64,000 nt of DNA, from contig NZ_JAPEMC010000001.1 in NCBI RefSeq assembly GCF_026343115.1, forward strand, positions 62,001-126,000, in the 5' to 3' direction. The DNA is from Streptomyces sp. NBC_00102 (GTDB lineage Bacteria > Actinomycetota > Actinomycetes > Streptomycetales > Streptomycetaceae). The notes below the pieces were generated by a model. That model was given only the letters and a program-made list of their open reading frames with translations, was not told the origin of the DNA and ran no database searches. Every line of letters starts with the position of its first letter. The stretch's first letter is position 1. Shown here piece after piece: positions 26,067 through 34,895 of the stretch. A program made the position numbers and the translations under genes.

Positions 26067-26456
26067 ATGTCCAGCATCTCCAGACGAACCCTGCTCGGAT
26101 ACTCGGGGACCGCCGCCGGGGCAGCCCTGGGCGGTATCGCGTCGGCACAGCCGGCCGAAGCCGCCGAGGCACCGGCCGCGCAGGCCACGCAGGCCACGCA
26201 GGCCGAGGCGAGCACGACGACGGCGGCCGAATTCGCCCCGGGCACGCTGTTCGACGGCCTCACCCGTACGCCCTTCAACGCGGACGGCGAGTGGGGGGAA
26301 CTGCGGATCAAGTTCAGCGTGGAGCACGCCGAGACACCCGTGGCGCACGTCGTGTCACCGCTGGAACTGGCCCAGCTCCTGAACGACTTCGCGGCCACCA
26401 AGGGCTGGCCGGCGATGACCTTCTACGGCACCCCCGTCGCCGCCCCGCTGAACTGA
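26067..26456 (+). CDS. Small Tat-signal secreted protein of unknown function
   Basis: This 129-residue protein begins with a twin-arginine signal (SRRTLLGY then a Gly/Ala-rich hydrophobic stretch, cleavage after AEA or ASAQPAEA). The mature part starts with an Ala/Thr/Gln-rich linker containing AQAT repeats, then a compact domain of about 80 residues (FDGLTRTPFNADGEWGELR, VSPLELAQLLNDF). I do not recognise the domain. The ATG at 26067 lies 6 bases after GGGAGGG, a strong ribosome-binding site; a 44-residue upstream extension is not credible. A strong hairpin follows the stop. Confidence 0.75.
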   Translation: MSSISRRTLLGYSGTAAGAALGGIASAQPAEAAEAPAAQATQATQAEASTTTAAEFAPGTLFDGLTRTPFNADGEWGELRIKFSVEHAETPVAHVVSPLELAQLLNDFAATKGWPAMTFYGTPVAAPLN

Positions 26457-26474
26457 CCCCGCCGGAAGCGAGAT

Positions 26475-26510
26475 CGCCCGCGGGCCAGGGATCCCCCGGG
26501 CCCGCGGGCG
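26475..26510 (+). terminator. 12-bp hairpin terminator
   Basis: CGCCCGCGGGCC and GGCCCGCGGGCG make a perfect 12-base stem with a 12-base loop, 18 bases after the stop of the small Tat-exported protein. Confidence 0.7.
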
Positions 26511-26600
26511 CGCCCCCGGGTCGGCCGCACGACTGGCGCCCGCTCCGCCGTACCGGCCGTCGGCGGGAATGGCGTCGGCGTGTGCGGGGTTGTCGCCGAC

Positions 26601-27008
26601 ATGTACGCAGACGATGAGACGATCCGCCGGATTCTGCTGGACACCGGGGACACCTGGGCCGTGGTCGGCCTCTCCGGCAACACCTCGCGGGCGGCCTACG
26701 GGGTCGCCGGGGTCCTCCAGCGGTTCGGCAAGCGGGTCGTCCCGGTCCACCCGAAGGCCGAGACCGTGCACGGCGAGCGGGGGTACGCCTCGCTGGCGGA
26801 GATCCCGTTCCCGGTGGACGTGGTGGACGTCTTCGTCAACAGCGAGCAGGCCGGGGCCGTGGCGGACGAGGCGGTGGCGATCGGGGCGAAGGCCGTCTGG
26901 TTCCAGCTGTCGGTGATCGACGAGGCCGCGTACGCACGGACGCGGGAGGCCGGTCTCGACATGGTCATGGACCGCTGCCCCGCGATCGAAATTCCCTCCC
27001 TGCGCTGA
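26601..27008 (+). CDS. CoA-binding protein (YccU-like)
   Basis: This 135-residue Rossmann-fold CoA-binding domain protein (the succinyl-CoA-synthetase alpha-like nucleotide/CoA fold) has motifs WAVVGLSGNTSRAAYGV, VVPVHPKAE, DVVDVFVNSE and the conserved WFQL and DRCPAIE near the C-terminus. It probably binds CoA or a related dinucleotide; the cellular role is unknown. The ATG at 26601 is favoured; GTG at 26580 would add seven residues. Confidence 0.88.
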   Translation: MYADDETIRRILLDTGDTWAVVGLSGNTSRAAYGVAGVLQRFGKRVVPVHPKAETVHGERGYASLAEIPFPVDVVDVFVNSEQAGAVADEAVAIGAKAVWFQLSVIDEAAYARTREAGLDMVMDRCPAIEIPSLR

Positions 27009-27077
27009 CCCGGTGCGCCCGCGGCCTGTCGCATCACGGCCGGACGGAGGACCGGGGTCCCGGGAGCGTCCGAACGG

Positions 27078-27638
27078 TCAGACGCCCAGTCCCTCCACCA
27101 CCACCGCGCCCGGGAGGGCGGCGAGGGACTTGCCGGGGACGATGAGCTTGCCGCGACGGCTGCCGCTGCCGATGAGGACCCACTCCTGGTCGAGCACGGC
27201 CGGGTCGATGAGCAGTGGCCACGCGGCGGGGAGGCCGATGGGAGTGATCCCGCCGTACTCCATGCCGCTCTCGCCGACCGCGACGTCCATGGCGGCGAAG
27301 GACGCCTTGCGGGCGCCGAGATGCTTGCGCACCGCGCCGTTGACGTCGACGCGGGTCCGGGAGAGCACGACGCAGGCGGCGAGGGTCACGTCGGCGCCAC
27401 GTTTGCCCGCGACGACCACGCAGTTGGCGGATCCGCCGAGCAGGTCGGCTCCGTAGTGCTCGACGAAGACCGCGGTGTCGGCGAGGTCGGGGTCCGTGTC
27501 GACGTGCAGGATCTGCTCGGCGGCGAGGCCGCCCCACCCCTGGGTCACCGCCTCGGCGACCGGCGGGACGAGCAGGTCCGTGCGGTCGGCCGCGGGGGCG
27601 GTGGCGTCTTCGTCGAAGTTACCCATGGGTGCGCGCAT
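27078..27638 (-). CDS. YbaK/EbsC-type aminoacyl-tRNA deacylase-like protein
   Basis: This 186-residue YbaK/ProX-fold protein is of the type that clears mischarged tRNA (for example Cys- or Ala-tRNAPro). Recognisable segments are CVVVAGKRG, the conserved Lys-containing RKHLGARKASFA, and the Gly-rich GGITPIGLP. The N-terminus is about 40 residues longer than minimal YbaK. Two starts, 27638 and 27626, are possible and neither has a good ribosome-binding site. It ends 70 bases from the convergent CoA-binding gene. Confidence 0.82.
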   Translation of the reverse strand: MRAPMGNFDEDATAPAADRTDLLVPPVAEAVTQGWGGLAAEQILHVDTDPDLADTAVFVEHYGADLLGGSANCVVVAGKRGADVTLAACVVLSRTRVDVNGAVRKHLGARKASFAAMDVAVGESGMEYGGITPIGLPAAWPLLIDPAVLDQEWVLIGSGSRRGKLIVPGKSLAALPGAVVVEGLGV

Positions 27639-27688
27639 GGCGTCACGCTAACAGCCTTCGCCGGAGCGGATGTTGCCGGTTCGCCGGC

Positions 27689-28261
27689 TCAGCGGACCGG
27701 CGGGATCCGGACGGCCATGGTCAGTTCGACCGGCTCGGTGCCCTCGTTGCGGTAGGCGTGGGCCTCGTGGGCCTGGAAGGTCGCCGAGGTGCCCGCGGGG
27801 ACCGAGTGGGCCTCGCCGCCGACGACGAGGGTCAGTTCGCCCGCAGTGACGTGGAGCAGTTCGACGGTTCCTTCCGGGTGCGGGTCCGAGGCGCTGCCGT
27901 CGCCGGGCTCCAGGTGCCAGGACCAGAGTTCGAACGGCCCGCCCGCCTCGGCGCCGACGAGCAGGGTGGTCGAGCTGCCGGCCTCGGTCGACCACAGGCG
28001 GACCGCCTGCTCCGGGGCGACCAGGCGGACCTGCGGGCCCTGCTCGTAGTCGAGGAGCGCGGTGATGCTGACGCCGAGCGCGTCGGCGAGCTTCACCGTG
28101 GTGCCGACGCTCGGGTTGGTCCGGGCCTGCTCGATCTGGATGATCATTCCCCGACTGACACCGGAACGGGCCGCGAGAACGTCCAGCGTGAAGCCGCGCT
28201 CCCCCCGCCAGCGCTTGAGGTTCCGGGCCAGGGACTGGGTCAACTGGTCGAGATCAGACAC
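27689..28261 (-). CDS. XRE-family regulator with C-terminal cupin domain
   Basis: This 190-residue regulator has an N-terminal XRE helix-turn-helix (about 8-62; LDVLAARSGVSRGMIIQIEQ) and a C-terminal cupin (about 110-185; PHPEGTVELLHVTAGELTL) that may sense a small ligand or metal. Such proteins often control the adjacent metabolic or transport gene. It is divergent from an EamA exporter, 100 bases start to start, which is the likely target. The GTG at 28261 is chosen; an upstream TTG would add 11 residues. Confidence 0.9.
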   Translation of the reverse strand: MSDLDQLTQSLARNLKRWRGERGFTLDVLAARSGVSRGMIIQIEQARTNPSVGTTVKLADALGVSITALLDYEQGPQVRLVAPEQAVRLWSTEAGSSTTLLVGAEAGGPFELWSWHLEPGDGSASDPHPEGTVELLHVTAGELTLVVGGEAHSVPAGTSATFQAHEAHAYRNEGTEPVELTMAVRIPPVR

Positions 28262-28361
28262 GTTCAGTCCAATATCCTTGATGGCGGCGTACAAAATAAT
28301 GAACTACGGTGTGGTGCACCCCTGCACCGACCGTTCGCCGCACTGTACTGCGAGGCCCGCC

Positions 28362-29228
28362 ATGTCAGCACTCTTCGCCCTGGCCACCAGCCTGCTGTGG
28401 GGGCTCGCCGACTTCGGCGGCGGCCTGCTGACCCGCCGGATTCCCGCGCTGACGGTGGTCGTCGTCTCGCAGGCGATCGCCGTCGTCGTCCTGGGCGTCA
28501 CCGTGGTGGCGACCGGCGCGTGGAGCGAGGCCGGTGGCCGGCTCTGGTTCGCGGTGGCGGCGGGCGCGGTGGGCCCGGTGGCGATGCTCTGCTTCTACAA
28601 GGCGCTCGCCCTCGGCCCGATGAGTGTGGTCTCCCCGCTCGGGTCGCTCGGCGTGGCGGTACCGGTCTCCGTCGGCCTGGTCGCCGGGGAGCGCCCGGGT
28701 CCCGCGCAGCTGGCCGGGGTCGCCGTCGCCGTGACGGGCGTCGTCCTGGCGGGCGGGCCGGAGCTGCGCGGAGCGCCGGTACGCCGCCGGGCGGTGCTGC
28801 TGACGCTGGTCGCCGCGTTCGGCTTCGGGACGGTGATGTCCCTGGTCTCGGAGGCCTCGACCGGTACGACCGGCCTCTTCCTGGCCCTCTTCGTGCAGCG
28901 GGTCACCAATGTCCTGGCCGGCGGCACGGCCCTCCTCGTGTCGGTACGCCGCGGGGGCCGGGCCCTGCCCGCGGAGGGCGGCCGGGCCGTGGTCCTCGGG
29001 GCGCTCCCCGCGCTGGCCTTCGTCGGACTCGCGGACGTCGCGGCGAACGGTACGTACGCCACCGCCGCGCTGCACGGATCGGTGACGGTGGCGGCGGTAC
29101 TGGCCTCGCTCTACCCGGTGGTGACCACGCTGGTCGCACGCGGGGTGCTCAAGGAACGGCTCCGCGGCATCCAGGCGGCGGGCGCGGGCCTGGCCCTGAT
29201 GGGCACGGTCCTGCTGGCCTCCGGGTGA
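28362..29228 (+). CDS. EamA/DMT-family transporter
   Basis: This 288-residue protein has ten predicted membrane helices made of two EamA repeats, typical of the drug/metabolite transporter superfamily. The repeat starts (LFALATSLLWGLADFGGGLL and VLLTLVAAFGFGTVMSL regions) and the Pro/Gly-rich helix ends are in place. It probably exports a metabolite or amino acid. It is divergent from the XRE-cupin regulator, which is the obvious candidate controller. A terminator hairpin separates it from the convergent acyltransferase-like gene. Confidence 0.88.
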   Translation: MSALFALATSLLWGLADFGGGLLTRRIPALTVVVVSQAIAVVVLGVTVVATGAWSEAGGRLWFAVAAGAVGPVAMLCFYKALALGPMSVVSPLGSLGVAVPVSVGLVAGERPGPAQLAGVAVAVTGVVLAGGPELRGAPVRRRAVLLTLVAAFGFGTVMSLVSEASTGTTGLFLALFVQRVTNVLAGGTALLVSVRRGGRALPAEGGRAVVLGALPALAFVGLADVAANGTYATAALHGSVTVAAVLASLYPVVTTLVARGVLKERLRGIQAAGAGLALMGTVLLASG

Positions 29229-29229
29229 G

Positions 29230-29256
29230 GCCGGGCGGCGCACCGCACCGCCCGGC
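29230..29256. terminator. Hairpin between convergent EamA and hexapeptide-repeat genes
   Basis: GCCGGGCGG and CCGCCCGGC form a perfect 9-base stem around a 9-base loop, directly after the EamA stop. It probably serves both convergent genes. Confidence 0.6.
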
Positions 29257-29283
29257 AGCCACACCGCGCGCGCCCTCCTCGGC

Positions 29284-30060
29284 TCAGGCCGTTGCGGGAC
29301 CGCTCTCCGCTGCGGCGAAGTCCAGCAGCTGCGCTGGTGTGACGCCTTCGGGAATCGGCACGGGCGCGGGTGTGCGCAGCGGGGGCTGCCAGCCGTGTTC
29401 CGGGTCGAAGCTCCGCACCACCCGGGCCGGAGCGCCCGCCACGACCGAGTGGTCCGGGACCTCCCCCCGCACGATCGCGCCGGCCGCCACCACGACGTTG
29501 CGGCCGAGGCGGGCGCCGGGCAGCACCACGGCTCCGGTGCCGATCCAGCAGCCGGGCCCTATCACCACGGGTTCCATCCGCGGCCACTGCCTGCCGACCG
29601 GCTGGTCCGGGTCGTCGTAACTGTGGTTCGTGGAGGTGATGTAGACGTACGGGCCGCAGTAGGTGTTCGAGCCGATCGTCACCGTGGTGTCGGCGATGAC
29701 GTGGCTGCCCCGGCCGAGTACCACCCCGTCGGCCAGGGTCAGAATGGGGTCGGGCCCCAGTTCCAGACCGGGCATCATCCCGGCGGTGAGCGTCACCTGT
29801 TCGGCTATGACGCAGTGGTCGCCGAGGTGGATCCACGGCTCGCCGAAGACCGTGCCCTGCGGGAACGCCAGTCGCGTCCCGGGCCCGATCCGGCCGAAGC
29901 GCAGCGGTCCGGGGTGCTCGGCGGTCACCGCGCCGTGCTCCCCCACCCATGCCCGGCCGCGGTGGACCGCGCGGGAGGCGGCGTGACGCCACCAGCGGGA
30001 GAGAAAGGAGAACGCGTGTTTGCTCTTCGGCACCCGCTCACGGTAGCCGTCCGCGTTCAC
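29284..30060 (-). CDS. Left-handed beta-helix (hexapeptide-repeat) acyltransferase-like protein
   Basis: This 258-residue protein is built mainly of hexapeptide repeats that fold as a left-handed beta helix (ILTLADGVVLGRGSHVIAD, VVIGPGCWIGTGAVVLPGARLG), with the loop TSTNHSYDDP carrying the His typical of xenobiotic or maltose-type O-acetyltransferases. It probably transfers an acyl group to a sugar or cell-envelope substrate. The GTG at 30060 and a second GTG at 30033 are both possible starts. It is divergent from a second hexapeptide-repeat protein, the gamma carbonic anhydrase homologue. Confidence 0.85.
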   Translation of the reverse strand: MNADGYRERVPKSKHAFSFLSRWWRHAASRAVHRGRAWVGEHGAVTAEHPGPLRFGRIGPGTRLAFPQGTVFGEPWIHLGDHCVIAEQVTLTAGMMPGLELGPDPILTLADGVVLGRGSHVIADTTVTIGSNTYCGPYVYITSTNHSYDDPDQPVGRQWPRMEPVVIGPGCWIGTGAVVLPGARLGRNVVVAAGAIVRGEVPDHSVVAGAPARVVRSFDPEHGWQPPLRTPAPVPIPEGVTPAQLLDFAAAESGPATA

Positions 30061-30164
30061 CCCCTCCGGGCCTCCGCTCTGTGATGTTCACCCCAATGCC
30101 CGTCAGGTGGGGAACCGTCACCTACGGTTCCCCCGAAGGTCATCGCCGGACGAAGGAGCGGACC

Positions 30165-30704
30165 ATGGCGGAGCAGCCGTTGATCACGGGCGTGGGTGGC
30201 AGGGAGCCGTCGGTCGACCCGGACGCCTTCGTGGCGCCCACCGCCGTCGTGATCGGCGAGGTCACCCTCGCGACGGGTTCGAGCGTCTGGTACCAGGCGG
30301 TGCTGCGGGCGGACTGCGGCCCGATCTCGCTGGGCGCCGACAGCAATGTCCAGGACAACTGCAGCGTTCATACCGACCCGGGCTTCCCCCTCACGGTCGG
30401 AGAGCGGGTGTCCGTCGGCCACAACGCCGTGCTGCACGGCTGCGTGATCGAGGACGACGTGCTGATCGGCATGGGGGCGACCGTGCTCAACGGCGCCCGC
30501 ATCGGCGCCGGATCACTGGTCGCGGCACAGGCCCTCGTCCCCCAGGGGATGCAGGTGCCGCCGGGCTCCCTGGTCGCGGGCGTACCCGCGCGGGTCAAGC
30601 GGCCGCTCACCGCGGAGGAGCTGGAGGGCGTCAGGTTCAACGCGGTCGGTTACGTGGAGCTGGCCAAGGCCCACCGGCAGGCGCACGAGGGCCACGCGGG
30701 CTGA
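30165..30704 (+). CDS. Gamma-class carbonic anhydrase family protein
   Basis: This 179-residue trimeric left-handed beta-helix protein is of the gamma carbonic anhydrase/PaaY/CaiE group. The three zinc-ligand histidines are present in NCSVHTDP and SVGHNAVLHG, and Arg/Asp residues of the active site appear in VLRADCGPIS. It probably hydrates CO2 or is a non-catalytic relative. AAGGAG before the ATG at 30165 fixes the start. The hexapeptide repeat runs through most of the protein, ending in a C-terminal helix. Confidence 0.9.
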   Translation: MAEQPLITGVGGREPSVDPDAFVAPTAVVIGEVTLATGSSVWYQAVLRADCGPISLGADSNVQDNCSVHTDPGFPLTVGERVSVGHNAVLHGCVIEDDVLIGMGATVLNGARIGAGSLVAAQALVPQGMQVPPGSLVAGVPARVKRPLTAEELEGVRFNAVGYVELAKAHRQAHEGHAG

Positions 30705-30776
30705 GCGGGGACCGCCGGACCGGAGCGAGCCCCCGGGCGGGGTCCGGCCCGGGTCCGGGCGGGCCGGCGCCGGGGT

Positions 30777-30799
30777 CCCGGGGCGCGCGGCGCCCCGGG
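30777..30799. terminator. 10-bp hairpin between convergent genes
   Basis: CCCGGGGCGC and GCGCCCCGGG form a perfect 10-base stem with a 3-base loop between the carbonic anhydrase-like gene and the dedA gene; it is usable in both directions. Confidence 0.7.
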
Positions 30800-30801
30800 C
30801 C

Positions 30802-31452
30802 TCACTCCGCGGCGGCGGGGGCGGTGGCGGCCTCGCCGGACTGGGCTGCGGCCGCCTTCTTCGCACGGTTCTTCAGCACCAGCATCGAGGTCAGGCCGAT
30901 GAGCACCGCGACCACGAGCCCGAGCCAGGAGAAACGCTTCAGCCACGCCTCCGCCACCACGCCCACCGAGTAGATGACGGCGGTGGTGCCCCCCGCCCAG
31001 ACGATTCCGCCGAGCAGGTTGGCGATCAGGAACTTCCAGTACGGCATGTGCAGCACACCGGCGAGCGGTCCCGCGAAGATGCGCAGCAGTGCGACGAAGC
31101 GGCCGAAGAACACCGCCCACATGCCCCACTTCTCGAACGAGCGCTCCGCCATGCCCACCTGGGCGGCACCGAAGTGCTTGGGGAATCTCGCCTCCAGCCA
31201 GGCGAGCAGCGGGCGGCCGCCCTTCCTGCCGATCGCGTAGCCGATCGAGTCGCCGATGACCGCACCCGCGGAAGCGCAGGCGCCGAGGACGTACGGGTTG
31301 ATGTCCCCGTGCTGGGACGCGAGCAGGGCCGCGCTGACGAGGACGATCTCGCCGGGCAACGGGATGCCGAGGCTCTCCAGACCGATGACGCCCGCCACCA
31401 GAAGGTAGATGCTGAGCGCGGGGATGGTTTCGAGCCACTCCTGGACGTGCAA
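30802..31452 (-). CDS. DedA-family membrane protein
   Basis: This 216-residue DedA/SNARE-associated (VTT domain) membrane protein has about five hydrophobic segments. Family motifs GIPLPGEIVLVSA, FFGRFVALLRIFAGPLAG and YWKFLIANLLGG are intact. DedA proteins are linked to undecaprenyl-phosphate or phospholipid flipping. The start is TTG at 31452, preceded by GGAGGAAC. The short Ala/Lys-rich tail is cytoplasmic. A distantly related TVP38-type protein and uppP occur 6-7 kb further on, both connected to the same lipid carrier. Confidence 0.9.
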   Translation of the reverse strand: MHVQEWLETIPALSIYLLVAGVIGLESLGIPLPGEIVLVSAALLASQHGDINPYVLGACASAGAVIGDSIGYAIGRKGGRPLLAWLEARFPKHFGAAQVGMAERSFEKWGMWAVFFGRFVALLRIFAGPLAGVLHMPYWKFLIANLLGGIVWAGGTTAVIYSVGVVAEAWLKRFSWLGLVVAVLIGLTSMLVLKNRAKKAAAAQSGEAATAPAAAE

Positions 31453-31623
31453 AGCCGTTCCTCCCGTGCGGGTGTTCCCCCTGCCGGCCGCCCTTGCGGC
31501 GGCATGGCACAGTCCAGCAGCCTACCGGTCGCGACCCGGTCGGGGACGGCCGCTCCCGGCTCCGGCCCCCGGACCCCCGGTGGCACACCGGCCGGGAGCC
31601 GGAGCGGGGAACGGCGAACCGGA

Positions 31624-32079
31624 TCAGCGGTGCGGCCGCAGGGTCCAGATCACCGTCATCTCACCGGTCACGGCTCCGTCGGCGCGGGTGATCTCGATCG
31701 TGACGGGGAATTCGGGGCGCTTGCCCTCGTCCAGCTCGGCGACGACCTCGGCGGCCGGGCGGCCCAGGGTGGCGGTCGCGGTGACCTCACCCATGGCGAG
31801 CTTGCGATAGCCGATCTCGGCCCGGACGGCGAGCGGTACGGCGCGGCCGAGCTGGTCACCGAAGGCCGCCATGACGATGGCGCCGCTCGCCGACTCGGCC
31901 AGCGTGAACATGGCTCCGGCGTGCGGCCCGTCCAGGTGGTTGTGGTAATCGGCTCGGTCGGGCAGGCGCAGCACCGCGCGCTCCGCTCCGGTCTCCAGGA
32001 ACTCGAGGCCGAGGGTACGGACCATCGGCACGGTCGCGGCGAGCATCTCGCCGAGGTTCTTCTCTTCTGCAGCGCTCAT
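31624..32079 (-). CDS. Hotdog-fold thioesterase (PaaI/DUF4442-like)
   Basis: This 151-residue hotdog-fold protein is of the PaaI/DUF4442 acyl-CoA thioesterase group. The characteristic segment NHLDGPHAGAMFTLAESA includes the conserved His and the catalytic-type acidic residue region, and the beta strands YRKLAMGEVTATATL follow. It probably hydrolyses acyl-CoA or acyl-ACP of unknown chain type. It is oriented divergently from the PYQ-rich membrane protein gene. Confidence 0.85.
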   Translation of the reverse strand: MSAAEEKNLGEMLAATVPMVRTLGLEFLETGAERAVLRLPDRADYHNHLDGPHAGAMFTLAESASGAIVMAAFGDQLGRAVPLAVRAEIGYRKLAMGEVTATATLGRPAAEVVAELDEGKRPEFPVTIEITRADGAVTGEMTVIWTLRPHR

Positions 32080-32174
32080 GGCCAGAGATGTTACTCACGG
32101 GTAGATCTTCTTGGCCATACCCTCACGTGGGCGGCCGTGGCCGATGTCCCCGCGTCCCTCTATGGTTACTGGCC

Positions 32175-33332
32175 ATGTGGCCAGGACAGCAGCCGCCCGG
32201 GGGCGAGCAGAACCCGCAGGACCCGAACCAGAACCCGTACCAGCAGCCGGGGTACCAGCAACAGCCGAATCCGTATCAGCAGCCGGGATACCCACAGGGG
32301 CAGCCGGGGCAGCAGGGGCAGCCGCCGCAGAGCTACCCGCAGGGACAGCAGCCCGGATACGGCTATCCGCAAGGGCAGCAGCAGCCCGGATACGGCTATC
32401 CGCAAGGGCAGCAGCCCGGTTACGGGTATCCGCAGGGCGGTCCGCCCCAGCCGAACCCGTACCAGCAGCCGACCGTTCCGGCGTACGCCGGCCAGGCGCC
32501 TCCCGGCGGACCGACGCCGCCCGACGACAAGCGCAAGACCGCGCTGGTCGCCGTGGTCGCGGCGGCGGCGGTCGTGGTGACGGCGGTCGTCACCGGCGTC
32601 GTGGTGCTGAAGAAGGACGACAAGGACGGCGGCAAGGACGTCGCCGACCACAAGGCCTCGCCGACCGCCCCGGTGAAGCCCACCGCGGCGACCTCCACAC
32701 CCGCCAATCCACGGAGCGGCGACGACGACCCGAAGCCGACGGTGCCCGGGTGGAAGGTCGTCACCAACCCCAAGTGGGGGACGCGATTCGAGGTACCGGG
32801 CGACTGGGAGGTGTCGTCCGCCGGCATGAGCGCCGGGTTCGAGGACGCCAAGGACCCGACGGGCACGCCCGCCGCCGTCTTCACCGCGCCCGCCTACCTC
32901 AAGAGCAAGTGGTGCGTGGACGACTCCGACAAGGACGGGCACGACGAGGAGACCAGCCTCGCCGGAGTCGGCAGCAAGGGTGCGCAAGGCGCCAAATCGA
33001 CCGACGAGGCCGCGACCAAGACCGCGGAGCAGTGGGTATGGGCGGCCTACGCGCAGACCGACCCCACGGACAAGATCAAGGTCGGCGCCCCGGAGCCGTA
33101 CACCAGCACGTCCGGTCTGACCGGCAGCGTCGCCCGGGCCACCGCGCTCGGCCTGGCGAAGAAGAACAAGTGCGACACGGACGGGAAGTCGGTCGTCTTC
33201 AGCTTCAAGAACAACAGCGGCGCGTACGCGAGCTGGGTCCTCTTCGCCAACGCGGGCGTGGACGACGAGCTGCCCGACACCACCATCGACAAGATCCTGA
33301 GCACCGTGCGGCTGGTGGACATCACCTCCTGA
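32175..33332 (+). CDS. Membrane-anchored protein with PGYG/PYQQ-rich N-terminus
   Basis: This 385-residue protein has an N-terminal cytoplasmic region of about 115 residues that is Gln/Pro/Gly/Tyr-rich with repeats such as QQPGYGYPQG and NPYQQPG, one transmembrane helix (about 121-145; VAVVAAAAVVVTAVVTGVVVL), a Lys/Asp/Pro linker and an extracellular domain of about 190 residues (VPGWKVVTNPKWGTRFEVP; two cysteines). The layout is widespread in Streptomyces and the exported domain may bind a ligand, but no catalytic signature is visible. The repeats are encoded by near-identical DNA, so length may vary between strains. Confidence 0.85.
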   Translation: MWPGQQPPGGEQNPQDPNQNPYQQPGYQQQPNPYQQPGYPQGQPGQQGQPPQSYPQGQQPGYGYPQGQQQPGYGYPQGQQPGYGYPQGGPPQPNPYQQPTVPAYAGQAPPGGPTPPDDKRKTALVAVVAAAAVVVTAVVTGVVVLKKDDKDGGKDVADHKASPTAPVKPTAATSTPANPRSGDDDPKPTVPGWKVVTNPKWGTRFEVPGDWEVSSAGMSAGFEDAKDPTGTPAAVFTAPAYLKSKWCVDDSDKDGHDEETSLAGVGSKGAQGAKSTDEAATKTAEQWVWAAYAQTDPTDKIKVGAPEPYTSTSGLTGSVARATALGLAKKNKCDTDGKSVVFSFKNNSGAYASWVLFANAGVDDELPDTTIDKILSTVRLVDITS

Positions 33333-33494
33333 CCCGGCGGCCGTCGCGGCCTTCCCGTCCGCTGCTCGCACCCCGCTCGTTCCGCCGCCCGGCCGCCTGG
33401 AGCCCGGCGGCGGAACCGGCGAAAGCGGGATCTCACGGCCTCGCGATGACATATCCATTTGGCAAGTCGGGCCACCGCCGTGTTTAGTCCCTGG

Positions 33495-34895
33495 GTGACA
33501 TCCCCCGCACCTTCCCCCGCTAAGCGGCGCCGCCCCGAGTGGGCCGGCCGCAATTACACCCTGCTGACCACCGCCGCGGTCATCACCGGCGTGGGCAGCA
33601 GCAGTGCCCTCATCGCCACCTCTTTCGCGGTGCTCCAGCAGGGCGGGGACGGCGGGGACATCGGGCTCGTCGCCGCCGCCCGCACCCTCCCGCTGGTGGT
33701 CTTCATCCTGATCGGCGGGGCCGTCGCGGACCGGATGCCGCGCCACCGGGTGATGGTCGCGGCCAACGCGCTCAACTGCGTCTCCCAGGCGGCTTTCGCC
33801 CTGCTGGTGCTCACCGGCACGGCAGAGCTCTGGCAGATGATGGTCCTCACCGCGCTCTGCGGCACCGGGCAGGCGTTCTTCAACCCGGCCGCCGAGGGCA
33901 TGCTGATGTCCTCGGTCACCCCGGAGCAGGCCGGCCGCGCCTTCTCCTTCTTCCGCATGTCGTCCCAGGGCGCGGGCATCGGCGGGGCCGCCCTCGGCGG
34001 AATCATGGCCTCCGCGGTGAACCCCGGCTGGGTCCTGGCCCTGGACGCGGCGGGCTTCGCGATCGCCGGGGGTCTCCGCGCCTTCCTCGACGTGAGCCAC
34101 ATCCCCGACCGCGAGCCTGGGGGCGGCCTCCTCTCCGACATGCGGGAGGGGTGGCGGGAATTCATCGGCCGCCCCTGGCTGTGGTCGATCGTGGCGCAGT
34201 TCTCGGTGGTGGTGGCGGTCGTCGGCGCCGCCGAGTCGGTCTACGGTCCACTGGTCGCACGCGACGAATTCGGCGGCCCGGGCCCCTGGGGCACCGCCCT
34301 CGCCACGTTCGGCGTGGGCACGCTCGGCGGCGCTCTGCTGATGTCCCGGTGGAAGCCGCGACGGCTGCTGCTCGCGGGAACGCTCGGTGTCTTCCCGCTG
34401 GCACTCCCCTCGGCCGCGCTCGCCGTGCCACTGCCGGTGGCCGGGCTCTGCGTCGTGATGTTCGTGAGCGGCGTCGCCATAGAGGTGTTCGGGGTGTCCT
34501 GGATGACGACGATGCATCAGGAGATCCCCGAGGACAAGCTGTCCCGGGTCTCCGCTTACGACTGGTTCGGTTCCGTCGCGATGCTGCCGCTCGCCACGGC
34601 GGTGGCCGGCCCGGTGGAAGGGCTCGTCGGGCGGAGTACGGCGCTGTGGGGGTGCGCCGCGCTGGTGGTGGTCATGACCGCGCTGGTGCTGCTCGTACCG
34701 GACGTACGGAACATGACCCGGCGCGAGCCCACCGCGCCCGTCATGGCGGGCGACCCGGGATCCGAGGACTCGCCCGGCGTACCGGCCGCCGGCGCCCTGC
34801 CCGCCGGTGGGCTCTCCGCCGGTGTGCTCGCGGCCGGCGGGCTGCCTGCCGCTTCCTCAGCCGATGCTGAAGGCGCCCTCGGGCGGCTCGGGTGA
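33495..34895 (+). CDS. MFS transporter
   Basis: This 466-residue major facilitator has about 11-12 hydrophobic segments. The loop 2-3 motif GGAVADRMPRHRVM is present. Sequence style (VITGVGSSSALIATSFAVL) matches the MFS_3/enterobactin-exporter-like group, so efflux of a drug or siderophore-like molecule is likely. The GTG at 33495 gives a short cytoplasmic lead; a 12-residue upstream extension is possible. The C-terminal 60 residues are Ala/Gly-rich and the last 39 bases overlap the 3' end of the convergent spermidine-synthase-like gene. Confidence 0.88.
   Translation: MTSPAPSPAKRRRPEWAGRNYTLLTTAAVITGVGSSSALIATSFAVLQQGGDGGDIGLVAAARTLPLVVFILIGGAVADRMPRHRVMVAANALNCVSQAAFALLVLTGTAELWQMMVLTALCGTGQAFFNPAAEGMLMSSVTPEQAGRAFSFFRMSSQGAGIGGAALGGIMASAVNPGWVLALDAAGFAIAGGLRAFLDVSHIPDREPGGGLLSDMREGWREFIGRPWLWSIVAQFSVVVAVVGAAESVYGPLVARDEFGGPGPWGTALATFGVGTLGGALLMSRWKPRRLLLAGTLGVFPLALPSAALAVPLPVAGLCVVMFVSGVAIEVFGVSWMTTMHQEIPEDKLSRVSAYDWFGSVAMLPLATAVAGPVEGLVGRSTALWGCAALVVVMTALVLLVPDVRNMTRREPTAPVMAGDPGSEDSPGVPAAGALPAGGLSAGVLAAGGLPAASSADAEGALGRLG

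Noticed and set aside
32166..34517. Long minus-strand open frame opposite the PYQ-rich and MFS genes
   Set aside because: Arg/Gly/Val-rich shadow translation; both plus-strand genes have membrane segments and proper starts.
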